The notes: a model not told the origin generated them from the letters alone. A stretch of DNA of 64,000 nt from Hymenobacter gummosus (GCF_003970915.1 NZ_RXOF01000017.1:62001-126000), one strand, 5' to 3'; shown: positions 35,970-45,449, counted from the stretch's first letter. Numbers and translations: made by a program.

Positions 35970-35996
35970 TCATGTCTCGCGCCGCTCGACATGACA
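35970..35996. repeat. GTCATGTC palindrome
   Basis: GTCATGTC (35970-35977) / GACATGAC (35989-35996) between two converging genes. It shares its core with the larger element at 36851-36978 and may act as a terminator. Confidence 0.55.
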
Positions 35997-35997
35997 C

Positions 35998-36762
35998 TCA
36001 ATTCCCGTGCACGTGGTCGATGCGGAACATGCCGGCGGCGTAGTTATCGGCCAGCTTCACGGCGCCGGAGCCGCCGGCTACGCTGCTGAGCTGCCCGAAG
36101 CGGATGGCGTTGGGCCCGTCGAACATCTTCAGCACGTTAGCCTTGATGTGCACGTCGGGCACGGCCTCGGCGCGCACGTGCAGGGTCGCCGCGCTGCCGC
36201 CGGGCAGGCCCAGGGCCACCCGGCGAATGGTATTATACGGATGCCGGAAGCCGGCCACGTCGTAGAACAGGCCGCCGTTGCCGGGCGCCTGGGGCGAAGT
36301 GCCGTTCAGGCGCAGGAAGATGTAGCCCGAGTTCCAGTCCCAGAACATGCCGTGCACCGGGTCGAGGGCCCCCGTCTGGGCACCGGCCACGTTGCGCGCA
36401 CTGTCCACCCCAATGGTCAGCAGCAGCTTGGTGTAGTCGCCCTCGGGCACCTCTTTCAGCTCCAGGTGCTGGGAAGCCGTCTGCGCCTGGTCGATGAGGT
36501 AATAGCTGTCGGGCGCGGCCCAGGTGCTGCCGTCGGCGCGCTGCAGCTGCACGTTGGAGAGGTAATAGCGCAGCTCCGTCACCCGAAACGTTTCTCCCGC
36601 GGCTGTGGTGTAGGGCGTATTCAGCGCCAGCGTGCTGCTGCCCGCCACGTTCTCCACCTGAATTTCCACCTTGCCGGTGGCGGGCTTGGGTTGTTCGTTC
36701 TTGCTTTCGCAGCCGCTCAGCAGGAGCAGGGCCACCACGGCGGGGTACAAAATACGGTGCAT
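35998..36762 (-). CDS. MbnP-like lipoprotein (probable copper-binding family)
   Basis: 254 residues with lipobox LLLLSGC. The mature part has FRVTELRYYLSNVQLQRADG, DSYYLIDQAQTASQHLEL, a central VDSARNVAGAQTGALDP with HGMFWDWNSGYIFLRLNGTS, and a C-terminal YAAGMFRIDHVHGN. The ELRYYLSN, GxFWDWNSGYIFxxL and terminal His residues are the features of the MbnP (copper-associated) family. No MbnH-like cytochrome peroxidase is adjacent, so its copper role is inferred from family only. Confidence 0.85.
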   Translation of the reverse strand: MHRILYPAVVALLLLSGCESKNEQPKPATGKVEIQVENVAGSSTLALNTPYTTAAGETFRVTELRYYLSNVQLQRADGSTWAAPDSYYLIDQAQTASQHLELKEVPEGDYTKLLLTIGVDSARNVAGAQTGALDPVHGMFWDWNSGYIFLRLNGTSPQAPGNGGLFYDVAGFRHPYNTIRRVALGLPGGSAATLHVRAEAVPDVHIKANVLKMFDGPNAIRFGQLSSVAGGSGAVKLADNYAAGMFRIDHVHGN

Positions 36763-36850
36763 AGTAGAAGGCGCCGCGGGCTGAAAATCCCGCCGCTTCC
36801 CCCGACTCGTAAGCAGCCCCAGTTAAGGTTGCCTGTAGTGGTTCGTAACT

Positions 36851-36978
36851 GTCATGTCGAGCTTGTCGAGACATCTCGCGTGCTGATGCCCGATAGTAAT
36901 TCCCTCGTTCAACGAGAAGAATAGTACCCGAGCGAGATGTCTCGATCCTCGCTTGATGCGCGACATGCTCGACATGAC
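36851..36978. repeat. Interrupted inverted repeat (GTCATGTCGAG family)
   Basis: Left arm 36851-36881 (GTCATGTCGAGC...CGAGACATCTCGC) and right arm 36931-36978, the reverse complement of which starts GTCATGTCGAGC and ends CGAGACATCTCGCT but carries about 18 extra bases. It occupies the gap upstream of the MbnP-like gene and right after the exonuclease gene end. It looks like a MITE- or REP-type element. Confidence 0.65.
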
Positions 36979-36994
36979 GTTGGGAAGTCACCGC

Positions 36995-38473
36995 CTAGGC
37001 AAACACCTTCACCTTGTCCTTGTGCTTGGTGCGCATGTACTGCCGGATAATCTGCTGCACGTCCTTGTTGTCAACCTGCGGCTTGATGACGTCCTTGAAC
37101 GCCTCCAGCCGCCGGGCCGTAAACGTGTCGTCGATGTAGCCAAAGCCCTGGTAGCGGCCGTGCTCCACCAGCACCACCGAGCGTTCATCGGCCCGGCGCC
37201 CTTCCCCAATGATGACGAAGGACTGGTGCTCGTAGGTGATGCTCTCGATGGCCTCGTCCACACGGCGGTTGTATTCCTCGGCCGGCTCCAGCCCGATGCA
37301 GGCGCCCTTGCAGCGGTGCACCTGGTAGTCGAAGCAGGAGGACGTGGTTTTGTACAGGTCGCAGAGCTTCTGGCAGAGGTTGTACTTGGCCACCTTGTGG
37401 TACAGAAAGCCTTTGGCCTTGAACTGGTTGCCCAGCGCAATGATGGGTACTTCCTGGTTGTTGGCGTCGGCGCGGCCGTAGTACAGGCGCTTGTAGCCAT
37501 TCTCGTCCACGCGCATGTAGATGCCCGCCGGAAACACCGAGCGGCGCTGGGCCCGATTGTAGAAAGGCTTCAGCCGCTTGATTTCGGCCGATTCGTGCAG
37601 CAGGGCCACCAGCTCCGAGCCCGTCAGCTCCCAGGTAATGTCGGCAATGGAATTCTTGAACTCCAGGGACTTGCGCGACTTGTAATCCACCGCGAAGTGC
37701 TGCTGAATGCGCTTGTAGATGTTGATGCTCTTGCCCACGTAGATAACCTCCCCCTGCTCGTCGTGGAAATAGTACACACCGGCTTCCTGGGGCAGCGAAG
37801 CCACTTTTTCGGGCGTAATCAGCGGGGGCAGCAAGGCCGTCTTGATGGCCTGCTGCACCGCCGCAATCTTGCGGGCCGAGGGCTGCTTGGTCGGGCGCTG
37901 GCCCATCGGCGCGGCCGCGTCCACCGCCATCAGCTTGGCCGACAGGTTGGCCTGCTCGTAGCCCGGCGCCTCGGCCTGCTGGCTGATTTTGAGCAGGCGG
38001 TCAAACAGGATGGCCGTAGCCTCGGCGTCGCCGGCGGCGCGGTGCCGGTTGTTAAGCGGAATGCCGATGTTCTGGCAGAGCTTGCCCAGCGAGTAGCTCG
38101 GTTGCCCCGGAATCAGGGAGCGGCTCAGGCGCACGGTGCAAAGCGTTTTGCGCGAGTAGGTGTAGCCCAGGTCGGCAAACTCCTTTTTCAGGAAGGAGTA
38201 GTCGAAGCGCACGTTGTGGGCCACGAACACGCAGCCCTCCGTCATCTGCACCACTTTTTTGGCCACCTCGTGGAAGCGCGGCGCCTCCTTCACCATCTCG
38301 TCGGTGATGCCGGTGAGCTGCTGGATGTAGAAGGGAATGGGCCGGCCGGGGTTGAGCAGCGTCGCGTAGGAATCGACCACCTTGTCGCCATCGTGGATGT
38401 AAATGGCAATTTCGGTGATGCGGTCCTGGGTGGGCTGGCCCCCGGTGGTTTCAAGGTCGATGATGGCGTACAA
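36995..38473 (-). CDS. DnaQ-type 3'-5' exonuclease fused to UvrC-like GIY-YIG nuclease
   Basis: 492 residues. The N-terminal DEDDh exonuclease (1-170) shows AIIDLETTGGQPTQDRITEI, FVAHNVRFDYSFLKKEFAD and HRAAGDAEATAILF, covering ExoI-III. The C-terminal GIY-YIG domain (about 225-310) reads GVYYFHDEQGEVIYVGKSIN followed by IYKRIQQHF and RSKSLEFKNSIADITWELTG. A third part has CFDYQVHRCKGACIGLEP, a cysteine-containing UvrC-family segment. This epsilon-exonuclease/Cho-like fusion is known in several bacteria and is thought to act in DNA repair. Confidence 0.92.
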   Translation of the reverse strand: MYAIIDLETTGGQPTQDRITEIAIYIHDGDKVVDSYATLLNPGRPIPFYIQQLTGITDEMVKEAPRFHEVAKKVVQMTEGCVFVAHNVRFDYSFLKKEFADLGYTYSRKTLCTVRLSRSLIPGQPSYSLGKLCQNIGIPLNNRHRAAGDAEATAILFDRLLKISQQAEAPGYEQANLSAKLMAVDAAAPMGQRPTKQPSARKIAAVQQAIKTALLPPLITPEKVASLPQEAGVYYFHDEQGEVIYVGKSINIYKRIQQHFAVDYKSRKSLEFKNSIADITWELTGSELVALLHESAEIKRLKPFYNRAQRRSVFPAGIYMRVDENGYKRLYYGRADANNQEVPIIALGNQFKAKGFLYHKVAKYNLCQKLCDLYKTTSSCFDYQVHRCKGACIGLEPAEEYNRRVDEAIESITYEHQSFVIIGEGRRADERSVVLVEHGRYQGFGYIDDTFTARRLEAFKDVIKPQVDNKDVQQIIRQYMRTKHKDKVKVFA

Positions 38474-38682
38474 ATCGGCGGAAAATAAGAAACATTCGGC
38501 GTGCTGACGGTGGATAACAAAGTTAGCCGCCGAAAAGGTGCCAGCGCGCTTGTGGGAACGACTTTGCTAAATATATTAGCAAATTTTGTCCCTTTGGTTG
38601 CCCGGTAGCAGGGGCATCGGTTATCTTCGTACTGTTCGCACGGTAGTCACCCCGCCAACGCGTCGTCTTGCAAAGACGAAGC

Positions 38683-38740
38683 CCCGGCAGTTGGCGCTAC
38701 CGGGGCTTCAAGAAGTGGGTGCTTGGAACACCCTTCTTCT
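38683..38740 (+). other. Two tandem hairpins in the leader of a small gene
   Basis: The first hairpin pairs GAAGCCCCGG with CCGGGGCTTC (about 38678-38711). The second pairs AAGTGGGTG with the facing ACACCCTT stretch about ten bases later (38714-38742). Both lie between a possible promoter and the ATG at 38749. They could be an attenuator or the terminator of an upstream leader. Confidence 0.35.
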
Positions 38741-38748
38741 TGGACAAG

Positions 38749-38880
38749 ATGAAAAAGGGACGTGCGAAAAAGAAGTCGTGGCTACGCGGCTTCTTTGCAA
38801 AAACCGAAAAACTGTGGCTGCAGTTCTTCGGGGCAGCAGCGCGAGTCGGGTTGGAATACCTGATCCGGCAGCTGCTGTAG
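38749..38880 (+). CDS. Possible 43-residue basic peptide
   Basis: MKKGRAKKKSWLRGFFAKTE followed by a hydrophobic stretch KLWLQFFGAAARVGLEYLIR and QLL. It is highly basic and amphipathic. A Rho-independent terminator follows the stop within 40 bases and a TTG/TATCTTCG pair lies upstream (38599-38601, 38623-38630), so the stretch could be a short transcription unit in an otherwise empty 630-base gap. A longer frame from 38668 exists, but its upstream part crosses the hairpins. No family recognised; a membrane-active or toxin-like peptide is one possibility. Confidence 0.4.
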   Translation: MKKGRAKKKSWLRGFFAKTEKLWLQFFGAAARVGLEYLIRQLL

Positions 38881-38886
38881 TAGCAG

Positions 38887-38920
38887 GCGGCAGTTCGTGC
38901 TTATACGGGCTGCCGCTTTT
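38887..38920 (+). terminator. Terminator after the basic peptide ORF
   Basis: Arms GCGGCAG (38887-38893) and CTGCCGC (38910-38916), then a T-run. The 38921-39050 stretch beyond it holds nothing else that I can support. Confidence 0.7.
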
Positions 38921-39049
38921 TACGTGGGTTACGCAAATATAAAAGCTGCGGCCTGATTACGTGTTGCCATAATTAAAAAGACCGGCCGGGGGCGTCAGTG
39001 CGAGTCCGGTCCATCCTCCTGAACATCCGCTACACCTGCGGCCTTAAAA

Positions 39050-39085
39050 CAAAAGAACGGCCCGCCTTTCGACGGACCGTCCCTT
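39050..39085 (-). terminator. Terminator after the DUF2383 gene
   Basis: Hairpin ACGGCCCGCC / GACGGACCGT (G-T pairs allowed) flanked by AAAAGA on the left, which is a T-run on the minus strand. Confidence 0.6.
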
Positions 39086-39106
39086 CTCTCAACAGCCAGG
39101 TTAACC

Positions 39107-39583
39107 CTAGCGGTTGGATGCTATCCACTGCGTCACCTGGTTTTTAGCGGCCAGGATTTCGCTGTGTTGCTTTTGGATAACCGAAGAGGCCTGAGCCGGA
39201 ATGCTCTGCGCCTTCAGTGCCGATTCGTAGGCTTCCAGGGCTACTTTGTCCCCGGTTTCACACTCGCCCAGAATGGCCGAGTCGCTCTGGCCGGTAATGG
39301 CCGATTTCAGGTTGATCCAGCCGCGGTGTACGGCGGCGGCCGCGTCGGTCAGCGCACCTTCGATGGTGCCTTCCTGGCTGGGCGCTTCTACACCCAGCTG
39401 ACGGGCTTGTTGTTCGAGTTCGGCCGCAAACTGGGCGCGCTGCTGGCTCAGGCGGCTCAGCTCGGCTTTCAGTTGCGGGTCCGTTACGCCTTCGGCTGCC
39501 TCTTGGTAGCCCTTGGCACCGGTCTTGTTAATTTCTACCAGGTCGTTGAAGACCCGGGCCGATTCAGGTGTTATGGCTGGCAT
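39107..39583 (-). CDS. DUF2383 (PA2169-type) four-helix-bundle protein
   Basis: 158-residue cytoplasmic protein, almost all helix: ESARVFNDLVEINKTGAKGY, LKAELSRLSQQRAQFAAELE, IEGALTDAAAAVHRGWINLK, LGECETGDKVALEAYESALK and SVIQKQHSEILAAKNQVTQW. The NDLVEINKTGxxGYxEAA, HRGWxxLK and CExGD motifs are the signature of the ferritin-like DUF2383/PA2169 family, often stress induced. The start at 39583 gives the canonical length. A terminator follows. Confidence 0.88.
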   Translation of the reverse strand: MPAITPESARVFNDLVEINKTGAKGYQEAAEGVTDPQLKAELSRLSQQRAQFAAELEQQARQLGVEAPSQEGTIEGALTDAAAAVHRGWINLKSAITGQSDSAILGECETGDKVALEAYESALKAQSIPAQASSVIQKQHSEILAAKNQVTQWIASNR

Positions 39584-39714
39584 AATTGTGTCTTGGTTGG
39601 TGTGAGGTGCGGTACCGAAGCGCGGCGAAAAAAAGGTGCGCTTGCGGTTTCTAGTGGGCTTATACTCGGGCCCCGGCCGCGGGGTTGCGCCCTCCGCCCG
39701 ATTTTCTTCGCGGC

Positions 39715-40899
39715 CTACTTGCCTACCATGTGCCAGAGCCGGCGGTACCAGGGCCGGATTTCCGCCTCCGCCTGCTTTTTCTTGGTCTGGTTGTCCTCCC
39801 CGTCGGCCACGTCGCCGAGCAGGAAGCCGAAGGGCTCCAGCGGCTTGTAGGCATCGAACACGACCTTGAGGATGGCCGTGAGCGGAATGCTCAGAATCAT
39901 GCCCGGCGTGCCCCACAGCGCCGCCCCCAGAATCAGGGCCAGGATGGCCGCCAGCGGGTTGATGCTCACCGAGGAGCCCGTAATCATGGGCGTGATGAAG
40001 TTGCCCTCCAGGAACTGCACCACCACGAACACCCCGATAACGGCCAGCGCCTGCAGCGGGGAGCCGGTTTCCACCAGCGTGACGATGGCCGGCAGCGCGG
40101 CCCCGATCATGATGCCGATGTAGGGAATGATGGCCAGCACCGAGGCGAAAATGGCGAAGAAGATGGCAAACTTCACCCCCAGCGCCACCAGCCCGATGCC
40201 GTTCAGAATGCTGACGATGATGATAACCTTCACCAGCCCGGTGATGTAAGCCTGCACCACCGTCTGAATGCTGTCGACGGTGTTGAGCACGGTGGTGCGC
40301 TTATCGGGCGCCACGAAGCGGAACATGAACTGCCGCAGATGGTCGCGGTAGTACAGAAAGCAGAAGATGTAAATGAGCACCTGGGCCAGGTTGCTGAGCA
40401 CGTCGGTGGTGGTGTTCAGGGTGGTGCCCAGGTAGGTGGTGCCCGATTTCTTGAGCGCCTTCACGGTCGAGTCCTTTAGCTCCTCGATGCTCATGGGCTG
40501 GTAGCCGAACTTGTCGTGGGCCCAGTCCTGGGCGCTGGTGAAGAACTCCATGAGCTTCACCTGCAGCTTGGGCAGCTCGTCGCGAAACTGCGTGAGCTGG
40601 GAGCCGAAGCCCAGGATGATGCCCGCGAAAATGATCAGCAGCAGCAGCAGGCACAGCACAATGGCCAGCACCCTAGGGACCTTATGCGCCTCCAGCCAGC
40701 GGCAGATGGGCAGCAGCAGCAGGGTGAACACAGCCGAAAAGGCAATGGGCAGCAGAATCGCGTCCAGCTTGTGCAGAATGTACACCGTCAGGCTCAGCCC
40801 GATGAGCAGGAAGGTGTAGCGAATCACCGGCGCCTGCTTTACTTCCGCGGTCTGGGTGGGGTGCTGCGGCCGGTTGAAATTGTTAGGGGGAGGGAGCAT
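39715..40899 (-). CDS. AI-2E family (PerM/TqsA-like) transporter
   Basis: 394 residues with about eight transmembrane helices: FLLIGLSLTVYILHKLDAIL, VLAIVLCLLLLLIIFAGIIL, VLIYIFCFLYYRD, VIIIVSILNGIGLVALGVKF with FAIFFAIFASVLAIIPYIGI, ALPAIVTLVETG and IGVFVVVQFLEGNFITPMIT. The VLAIIPYIGIxIGAALP and QFLEGNFITPxI motifs are diagnostic. The substrate is not predictable; members export autoinducer-2 or act as ion transporters. The start at 40899 (MLPPPNNFN) follows family length. Confidence 0.92.
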   Translation of the reverse strand: MLPPPNNFNRPQHPTQTAEVKQAPVIRYTFLLIGLSLTVYILHKLDAILLPIAFSAVFTLLLLPICRWLEAHKVPRVLAIVLCLLLLLIIFAGIILGFGSQLTQFRDELPKLQVKLMEFFTSAQDWAHDKFGYQPMSIEELKDSTVKALKKSGTTYLGTTLNTTTDVLSNLAQVLIYIFCFLYYRDHLRQFMFRFVAPDKRTTVLNTVDSIQTVVQAYITGLVKVIIIVSILNGIGLVALGVKFAIFFAIFASVLAIIPYIGIMIGAALPAIVTLVETGSPLQALAVIGVFVVVQFLEGNFITPMITGSSVSINPLAAILALILGAALWGTPGMILSIPLTAILKVVFDAYKPLEPFGFLLGDVADGEDNQTKKKQAEAEIRPWYRRLWHMVGK

Positions 40900-41109
40900 T
40901 GCTAAAATTATTGGGAAAAAGGTGTGGTCAAAGGCTGCTGGTTTGCGGGGTTTTTCGGAAATTTGGGTGAACCTACGCCGCACGGCCGCGGTTAGGTACC
41001 GGCGGGTTTTGCCAACGTGAGTAGCAAAGCCGCCGGGCGCAACAAAAGGTGGAAACCCTGCCTTTTCTGCGTTATTTTACCGCTTAAACGTACTGAAGGA
41101 TATTACCGA

Positions 41110-43056
41110 ATGGCTGAGCAACTGTCTCTCGAAAGCGCAACCACCGCCCCCGCCGACCACGGCTACAACGAGGATTCCATTCGTTCGTTGGACTGGCGGG
41201 AGCATATCCGCCTGCGCCCGGGCATGTACATCGGCAAGCTGGGCGACGGTTCGTCGCCCGACGACGGCATCTACATCCTCGTCAAGGAGGTCATCGACAA
41301 CTCCATCGACGAGCACATGATGGGCTACGGCCGCACCATCGAAGTCAAAATCACCGAGCAGCGCGTGACCGTGCGCGACTACGGCCGCGGCATTCCGCTG
41401 GGCAAGGTGGTCGACGTGGTCAGCAAGATCAACACCGGCGGCAAGTACGACTCCAAGGTCTTCCAGAAGTCGGTGGGCCTGAACGGGGTAGGCACCAAGG
41501 CCGTGAATGCCCTGAGCACCAATTTCGTGGTGCAGAGCGTGCGCGACGGGATGATGAAGTCGGCCGAGTTCCAGAACGGCAAGCTTATCAGCGACCCGAA
41601 GCCCATCAAGACCTCGCAGCGCAACGGGACCATGATGGCCTTTGAGCCGGACCCGAGCATCTTCCGCAACTTCCGCTTCATCCCGGACTTCCTGGAAAGC
41701 CAGTTCTGGAACTACGCTTACCTGAACGCGGGGCTGACCATCAACTTCAACGGCCAGAAGTACCACTCGGAAAACGGCCTGCGCGACCTGCTGGAGCGCA
41801 AAACCGACCCCGAGGCCATCCGCTACCCGGTCATTCACCTCAAGGGCACGGACATCGAAATGGCCCTGACCCACGGCAACGACTACGGCGAGGAGTACTA
41901 CTCCTTCGTCAACGGGCAGTACACCACCCAGGGCGGCACCCACCTGGCCGCCTTCCGCGAGGGCATCGTCAAGACGGTGCGCGAGCATTACGGCAAGGAG
42001 TACGACGCCACGGATATCCGCGCTTCCATCGTCGGGGCCATTGCCATCCGGGTGCAGGAGCCGGTATTCGAGTCGCAGACCAAAACCAAACTCGGCTCCA
42101 TTGTGATGGAGCCGGAAGGGGCGTTGACGGTGCGCAACTTCGTGGTGGACTTCGTGAAGGAGCACCTCGACAACTACCTGCACAAAAACCCGGACACGAA
42201 AGAAGCGCTGAAAAAGCGCATCGAGCAGAGCGAGCGGGAGCGGAAGGACATGGCCGGCGTGAAGAAGCTGGCCAACCAGCGCGCCAAGAAAGCCAGCCTG
42301 CACAACCGCAAGCTGCGCGACTGCCGCTTCCACTTCGACGAGGGCAAAGCCCCGGAAAAAGAGGCCCTGACCACCCTGTTCATCACCGAGGGCGACTCCG
42401 CGTCGGGCTCCATCACCAAGAGCCGCAACGTGGAGCTGGAGGCCGTGTTCAGCCTGCGCGGCAAGCCGCTGAACTGCTTCGGGATGAAAAAGAAAATCGT
42501 CTACGAAAACGAGGAGCTCAACCTGCTGCAGCACGCCCTGAACATCGAGGAGGGCCTGGAAGGGCTGCGCTACAACCGCGTGGTCATTGCCACCGACGCC
42601 GACGTGGACGGCATGCACATTCGCCTGCTGCTGCTCACCTTCTTCCTGCAGTTCTTCCCCGACCTGGTGCGCAACGGCCACGTCTACATCCTGGAAACGC
42701 CCTTGTTCCGCGTCCGCAATAAGAAGCAGACGATTTACTGCTACGACGAGAAGGAAAAGCAGGCCGCCATCAAGAAGCTGGGCCGCAACCCGGAAATCAC
42801 CCGCTTCAAGGGCCTGGGCGAAATCAGCCCCGACGAGTTCGGCAAGTTCATCGGCGACAACATCCGCCTGGAGCCGGTGATTCTGCAGTCGGACCGCTCC
42901 ATCCAGAAGCTGCTGACTTACTACATGGGCAAGAACACCCCCGCCCGCCAGGAATTCATCATCGACAACCTGCGCATGGAAAAGGACCTGGTGACTTCCG
43001 ATACGCTGCCGGCCAGCGAAACCATCGTGCCCGCCGCCGAGGCGGAGCTGGTGTAG
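41110..43056 (+). CDS. parE: DNA topoisomerase IV subunit B
   Basis: ATPase subunit of the type IIA topoisomerase that decatenates chromosomes; acts with ParC. The 648-residue protein has the GHKL ATPase ([35 protein letters not shown] with the Mg-binding Asn/Asp, [28 protein letters not shown]), the transducer, and the TOPRIM domain ([40 protein letters not shown]). The start ATG 41110 gives [10 protein letters not shown]. It is followed 11 bases later by a repeat element that contains a terminator. Whether it is called parE or gyrB by homology is open; pairing with the parC 10 kb away favours parE. Confidence 0.9.
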   Translation: MAEQLSLESATTAPADHGYNEDSIRSLDWREHIRLRPGMYIGKLGDGSSPDDGIYILVKEVIDNSIDEHMMGYGRTIEVKITEQRVTVRDYGRGIPLGKVVDVVSKINTGGKYDSKVFQKSVGLNGVGTKAVNALSTNFVVQSVRDGMMKSAEFQNGKLISDPKPIKTSQRNGTMMAFEPDPSIFRNFRFIPDFLESQFWNYAYLNAGLTINFNGQKYHSENGLRDLLERKTDPEAIRYPVIHLKGTDIEMALTHGNDYGEEYYSFVNGQYTTQGGTHLAAFREGIVKTVREHYGKEYDATDIRASIVGAIAIRVQEPVFESQTKTKLGSIVMEPEGALTVRNFVVDFVKEHLDNYLHKNPDTKEALKKRIEQSERERKDMAGVKKLANQRAKKASLHNRKLRDCRFHFDEGKAPEKEALTTLFITEGDSASGSITKSRNVELEAVFSLRGKPLNCFGMKKKIVYENEELNLLQHALNIEEGLEGLRYNRVVIATDADVDGMHIRLLLLTFFLQFFPDLVRNGHVYILETPLFRVRNKKQTIYCYDEKEKQAAIKKLGRNPEITRFKGLGEISPDEFGKFIGDNIRLEPVILQSDRSIQKLLTYYMGKNTPARQEFIIDNLRMEKDLVTSDTLPASETIVPAAEAELV

Positions 43057-43066
43057 ATAAATAGCC

Positions 43067-43252
43067 CGTCATCCTGAGGCGCAGCCGAAGGACCTTCCTC
43101 GCACCCTGCACCAACCAAAAAGCGCAGCCACCAACGCCCCATCGTCCGGGCATGGTGACTGCGCTTTTATCGTCTCAGCCGATTAGCGTCGGCACTTCGT
43201 AGGCAGCGGCGGTGCAGGGTGAGAGGAAGGTCCTTCCTTCGTCAGGATGACG
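43067..43252. repeat. GTCATCCTGAG inverted-repeat element, copy A
   Basis: Outer arms 43067-43112 and 43211-43252 are reverse complements with small differences (CGTCATCCTGA ... GGACCTTCCTC ... CACCCTGCACC). An inner hairpin, AAAAGCGCAGCCACC (43117-43131) / GGTGACTGCGCTTTT (43154-43168), can terminate transcription of parE. A second copy lies at 62151-62330. Confidence 0.75.
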
Positions 43253-43277
43253 TTCTTTTTACTGGCAACGGCCTGCC

Positions 43278-44402
43278 CTAAAAATTCAAATCGTCCGGTT
43301 CGCCCAGGGCCCGGCGGCCTTCCCGGATGATAGGTTCGTCGGCCTCGAAATGGCTGCATTTGCGGTAGCGTCGCTTTTCGCGGGGGGGCGTGAGGCTGAT
43401 GCCCAGGCTGATTCGCTGGCAGTAGTCCTCATAAACGCGGGGCAGCGCGGCGCGCAGCTGATCCAGGTAATACCGGTTGCCGGCCTGAATGACGGCCTGG
43501 CGCCAGTCCGCGTGCGCCTCGATGGGAATAACCGCCTGGCCTGCCTCCTGCAGCCGCTCCAGCGCTACTTCCAGGTCCCCAGCATTATCCGAGGCCTCGT
43601 AGGCGAGCAGCTCCTTCTTGGTTTCGAACTGGCGTAACTTCGCCGCGGGCTCGAAACGGCGCAGAAACTCCCGCACCAGGGTATCGAACTCCGGGCCGTA
43701 GCTCGGGGCGTTCGGCCGTGGGTCGGGCGGGGTAGCCACCGCCTCGGCCCGCTGCCGGCGCCGCTCGGCGTACGCCGCTTGCTCGTAGTGCCTTTCCAGC
43801 TCGCCGCGCCGGTTGGGCAGGGTGCGCAGGTAGGCCGTGCCGCGGCGCATGTCCCAGTAGTCGGTCCAGGGCGTGAGCGTGTCGTCGGCATCGTCCTCGC
43901 CGTGCAGGTCGGGGTAGCTGCGGTACCGCCAAAAGTCGTGGCAGAGGTCGTCCGGCTCCAGGTCTTCCGGGTCGGTCAGCTGGGCCAGAAACGCATCGAA
44001 CAGGGCCAGCTCCTCCGGGCTGATGGGCGCAATGACGTCGCACGCCGCAATGGCCTCGTGCCAGTCCTCGAAGTCGGCCGTCAGGCGGGCGCCGGGCACC
44101 GTCACCAGCCCGGCCCGCCACTGGCACTCCAGGTCGAACAGCTTCTGGTGCTGAATGGCCCAGATCTGCCGGTAGGCCTCCTGGTCGTGCTGGCGCAGCA
44201 GGTATTCCAGGCTGGCTTCGTACCGCTCGCCCTGGTAGTGCAAATCGCTCAACACGTGGGCGTAGCTTTTCAGAAACGAGTCCTGGGACCAGGGTTGGTA
44301 GCCCGCCAGCAGCTCCCGCAAACGCGGGTCGGCCAGGATGTCGGCTTCGGTGCGCGGCTCATTGGCGGCCGGTTTGGCTTCGTCGGGGGATGTGTCGGAC
44401 AT
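43278..44402 (-). CDS. Unknown 374-residue acidic protein
   Basis: Not recognised. MSDTSPDEAKPAANEPRTEA has an acidic, disordered N-terminus. The body is helical and rich in aromatic and acidic residues: LLAGYQPWSQDSFLKSYAHV, EASLEYLLRQHDQEAYRQIW, HEAIAACDVIAPISPEELAL, FDTLVREFLRRFEPAAKLRQ and VIPIEAHADWRQAVIQAGNR. No signal peptide, membrane segment or catalytic motif. It lies next to another unknown gene on the same strand (44535-45245), but a hairpin separates them. A scaffold or cytosolic regulatory role is only a guess. Confidence 0.75.
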   Translation of the reverse strand: MSDTSPDEAKPAANEPRTEADILADPRLRELLAGYQPWSQDSFLKSYAHVLSDLHYQGERYEASLEYLLRQHDQEAYRQIWAIQHQKLFDLECQWRAGLVTVPGARLTADFEDWHEAIAACDVIAPISPEELALFDAFLAQLTDPEDLEPDDLCHDFWRYRSYPDLHGEDDADDTLTPWTDYWDMRRGTAYLRTLPNRRGELERHYEQAAYAERRRQRAEAVATPPDPRPNAPSYGPEFDTLVREFLRRFEPAAKLRQFETKKELLAYEASDNAGDLEVALERLQEAGQAVIPIEAHADWRQAVIQAGNRYYLDQLRAALPRVYEDYCQRISLGISLTPPREKRRYRKCSHFEADEPIIREGRRALGEPDDLNF

Positions 44403-44468
44403 GGGCAGGTCGGGAACGGGGAAACAATGGGATGGGGCATAAGCTGTGGCCAGACGGCGGCCGGCAAC

Positions 44469-44501
44469 AAGCCGCCCCGGCAATCGGCGGCCGGGGCGGC
44501 T
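44469..44501 (-). terminator. Hairpin between two unknown minus-strand genes
   Basis: Arms AGCCGCCCCGG and CCGGGGCGGCT with a loop of about 10 bases, about 34 bases past the stop of the 44535 gene on the minus strand. Confidence 0.6.
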
Positions 44502-44534
44502 CAACCCGGAACGCGGGCTGCCGGGCCGGGCGGC

Positions 44535-45245
44535 TTAGCCGTTCGTGGCGGCTTTGGGCGCGGGCTTGCCGGCGGGCGGGTCAGCCGGGGCGGGCGCGTC
44601 GTAAATCACGTAGTCGGCGTGCTTGACGGCGTCCGTCTGCACGAAGGCCGACTTGCCGGCCTCGCAAAGCGCCACCAGTTCCTCGTACAGGGCGTTGCCG
44701 GCCTTCAGGCGCAGCTGCGTGGCCGTAGCCGCCGCCGATTCGGCGTCGTGCTGCTTGCCCACGGCCGCGAGCAGGGCCGCGTTTTGGGTTTCGAGCTGGT
44801 CGAGCAGCGCCGCCGTGAGGCCCTTCACAGCGTAGGTCGGTAGATTGGCCCGGCCCACGCGCACGCAGCGCACCAGGCCCAGGTACAGGTCGCCGTCGGA
44901 GGCCGAGTGCAGCCCGCTGGTGCCGAAGGCTTTGTACTGCGGGGTGCCGTCGTGGTGCAGCAGCTTCACCTTGTTCATCACCGTTTGCATGGTATCCAGG
45001 GCCGCGGTGCGGGCGGCCAGCTTGGTTTGGGTGGTAGCCGCCGTGGCCTGTACCCCCTCGTCCTCGGTGGGCAGCTGCACGAAGTCGGCCGTCAGCTGCG
45101 CCAGCCCGTCGATGCGGGCCGCCGATACGTCGTAGCCCGCCAGGTCGGCCGCGTCGCGGCGCAGGTACAGCAGCTTCTCGTGGGCCAGGGCCACCAGGGC
45201 CGGCTGCGACATGTTGAAATGCGACTCCTCGCGTTTCTTTTTCAT
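44535..45245 (-). CDS. Unknown 236-residue helical protein
   Basis: Not recognised. MKKKREESHFNMSQPALVAL starts either at 45245 or at the internal Met (MSQPALVALAHEKLLYLRRD, 45212); the longer form keeps a basic KKKRE start. The chain is almost entirely helical with Ala/Leu/Gln-rich heptad-like segments (AATTQTKLAARTAALDTMQT, AALLDQLETQNAALLAAVGK) and ends in a disordered Pro/Ala tail (APAPADPPAGKPAPKAATNG). The pattern resembles an extended coiled-coil or filament-associated protein; no membrane part. Start choice and function are uncertain. Confidence 0.7.
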   Translation of the reverse strand: MKKKREESHFNMSQPALVALAHEKLLYLRRDAADLAGYDVSAARIDGLAQLTADFVQLPTEDEGVQATAATTQTKLAARTAALDTMQTVMNKVKLLHHDGTPQYKAFGTSGLHSASDGDLYLGLVRCVRVGRANLPTYAVKGLTAALLDQLETQNAALLAAVGKQHDAESAAATATQLRLKAGNALYEELVALCEAGKSAFVQTDAVKHADYVIYDAPAPADPPAGKPAPKAATNG

Positions 45246-45449
45246 GGTACTTAAAAAATGGAGGGAGAAAGGATGGAGCGGTATCGATACCCGGTGTGCG
45301 ATAGGGTCGACGGTAGTAGCCTCAAGCTGCTGAATAATTTCTTCATTTCCAACGCCCCCGCGAAGCCCCGCCGCCGGGCCGCGAACGGCTGTAATCAGCC
45401 CACGAGCTGCCGCTCAGCTACCGTGAGGCTCCGGCAGCCGGGCGGCGGC

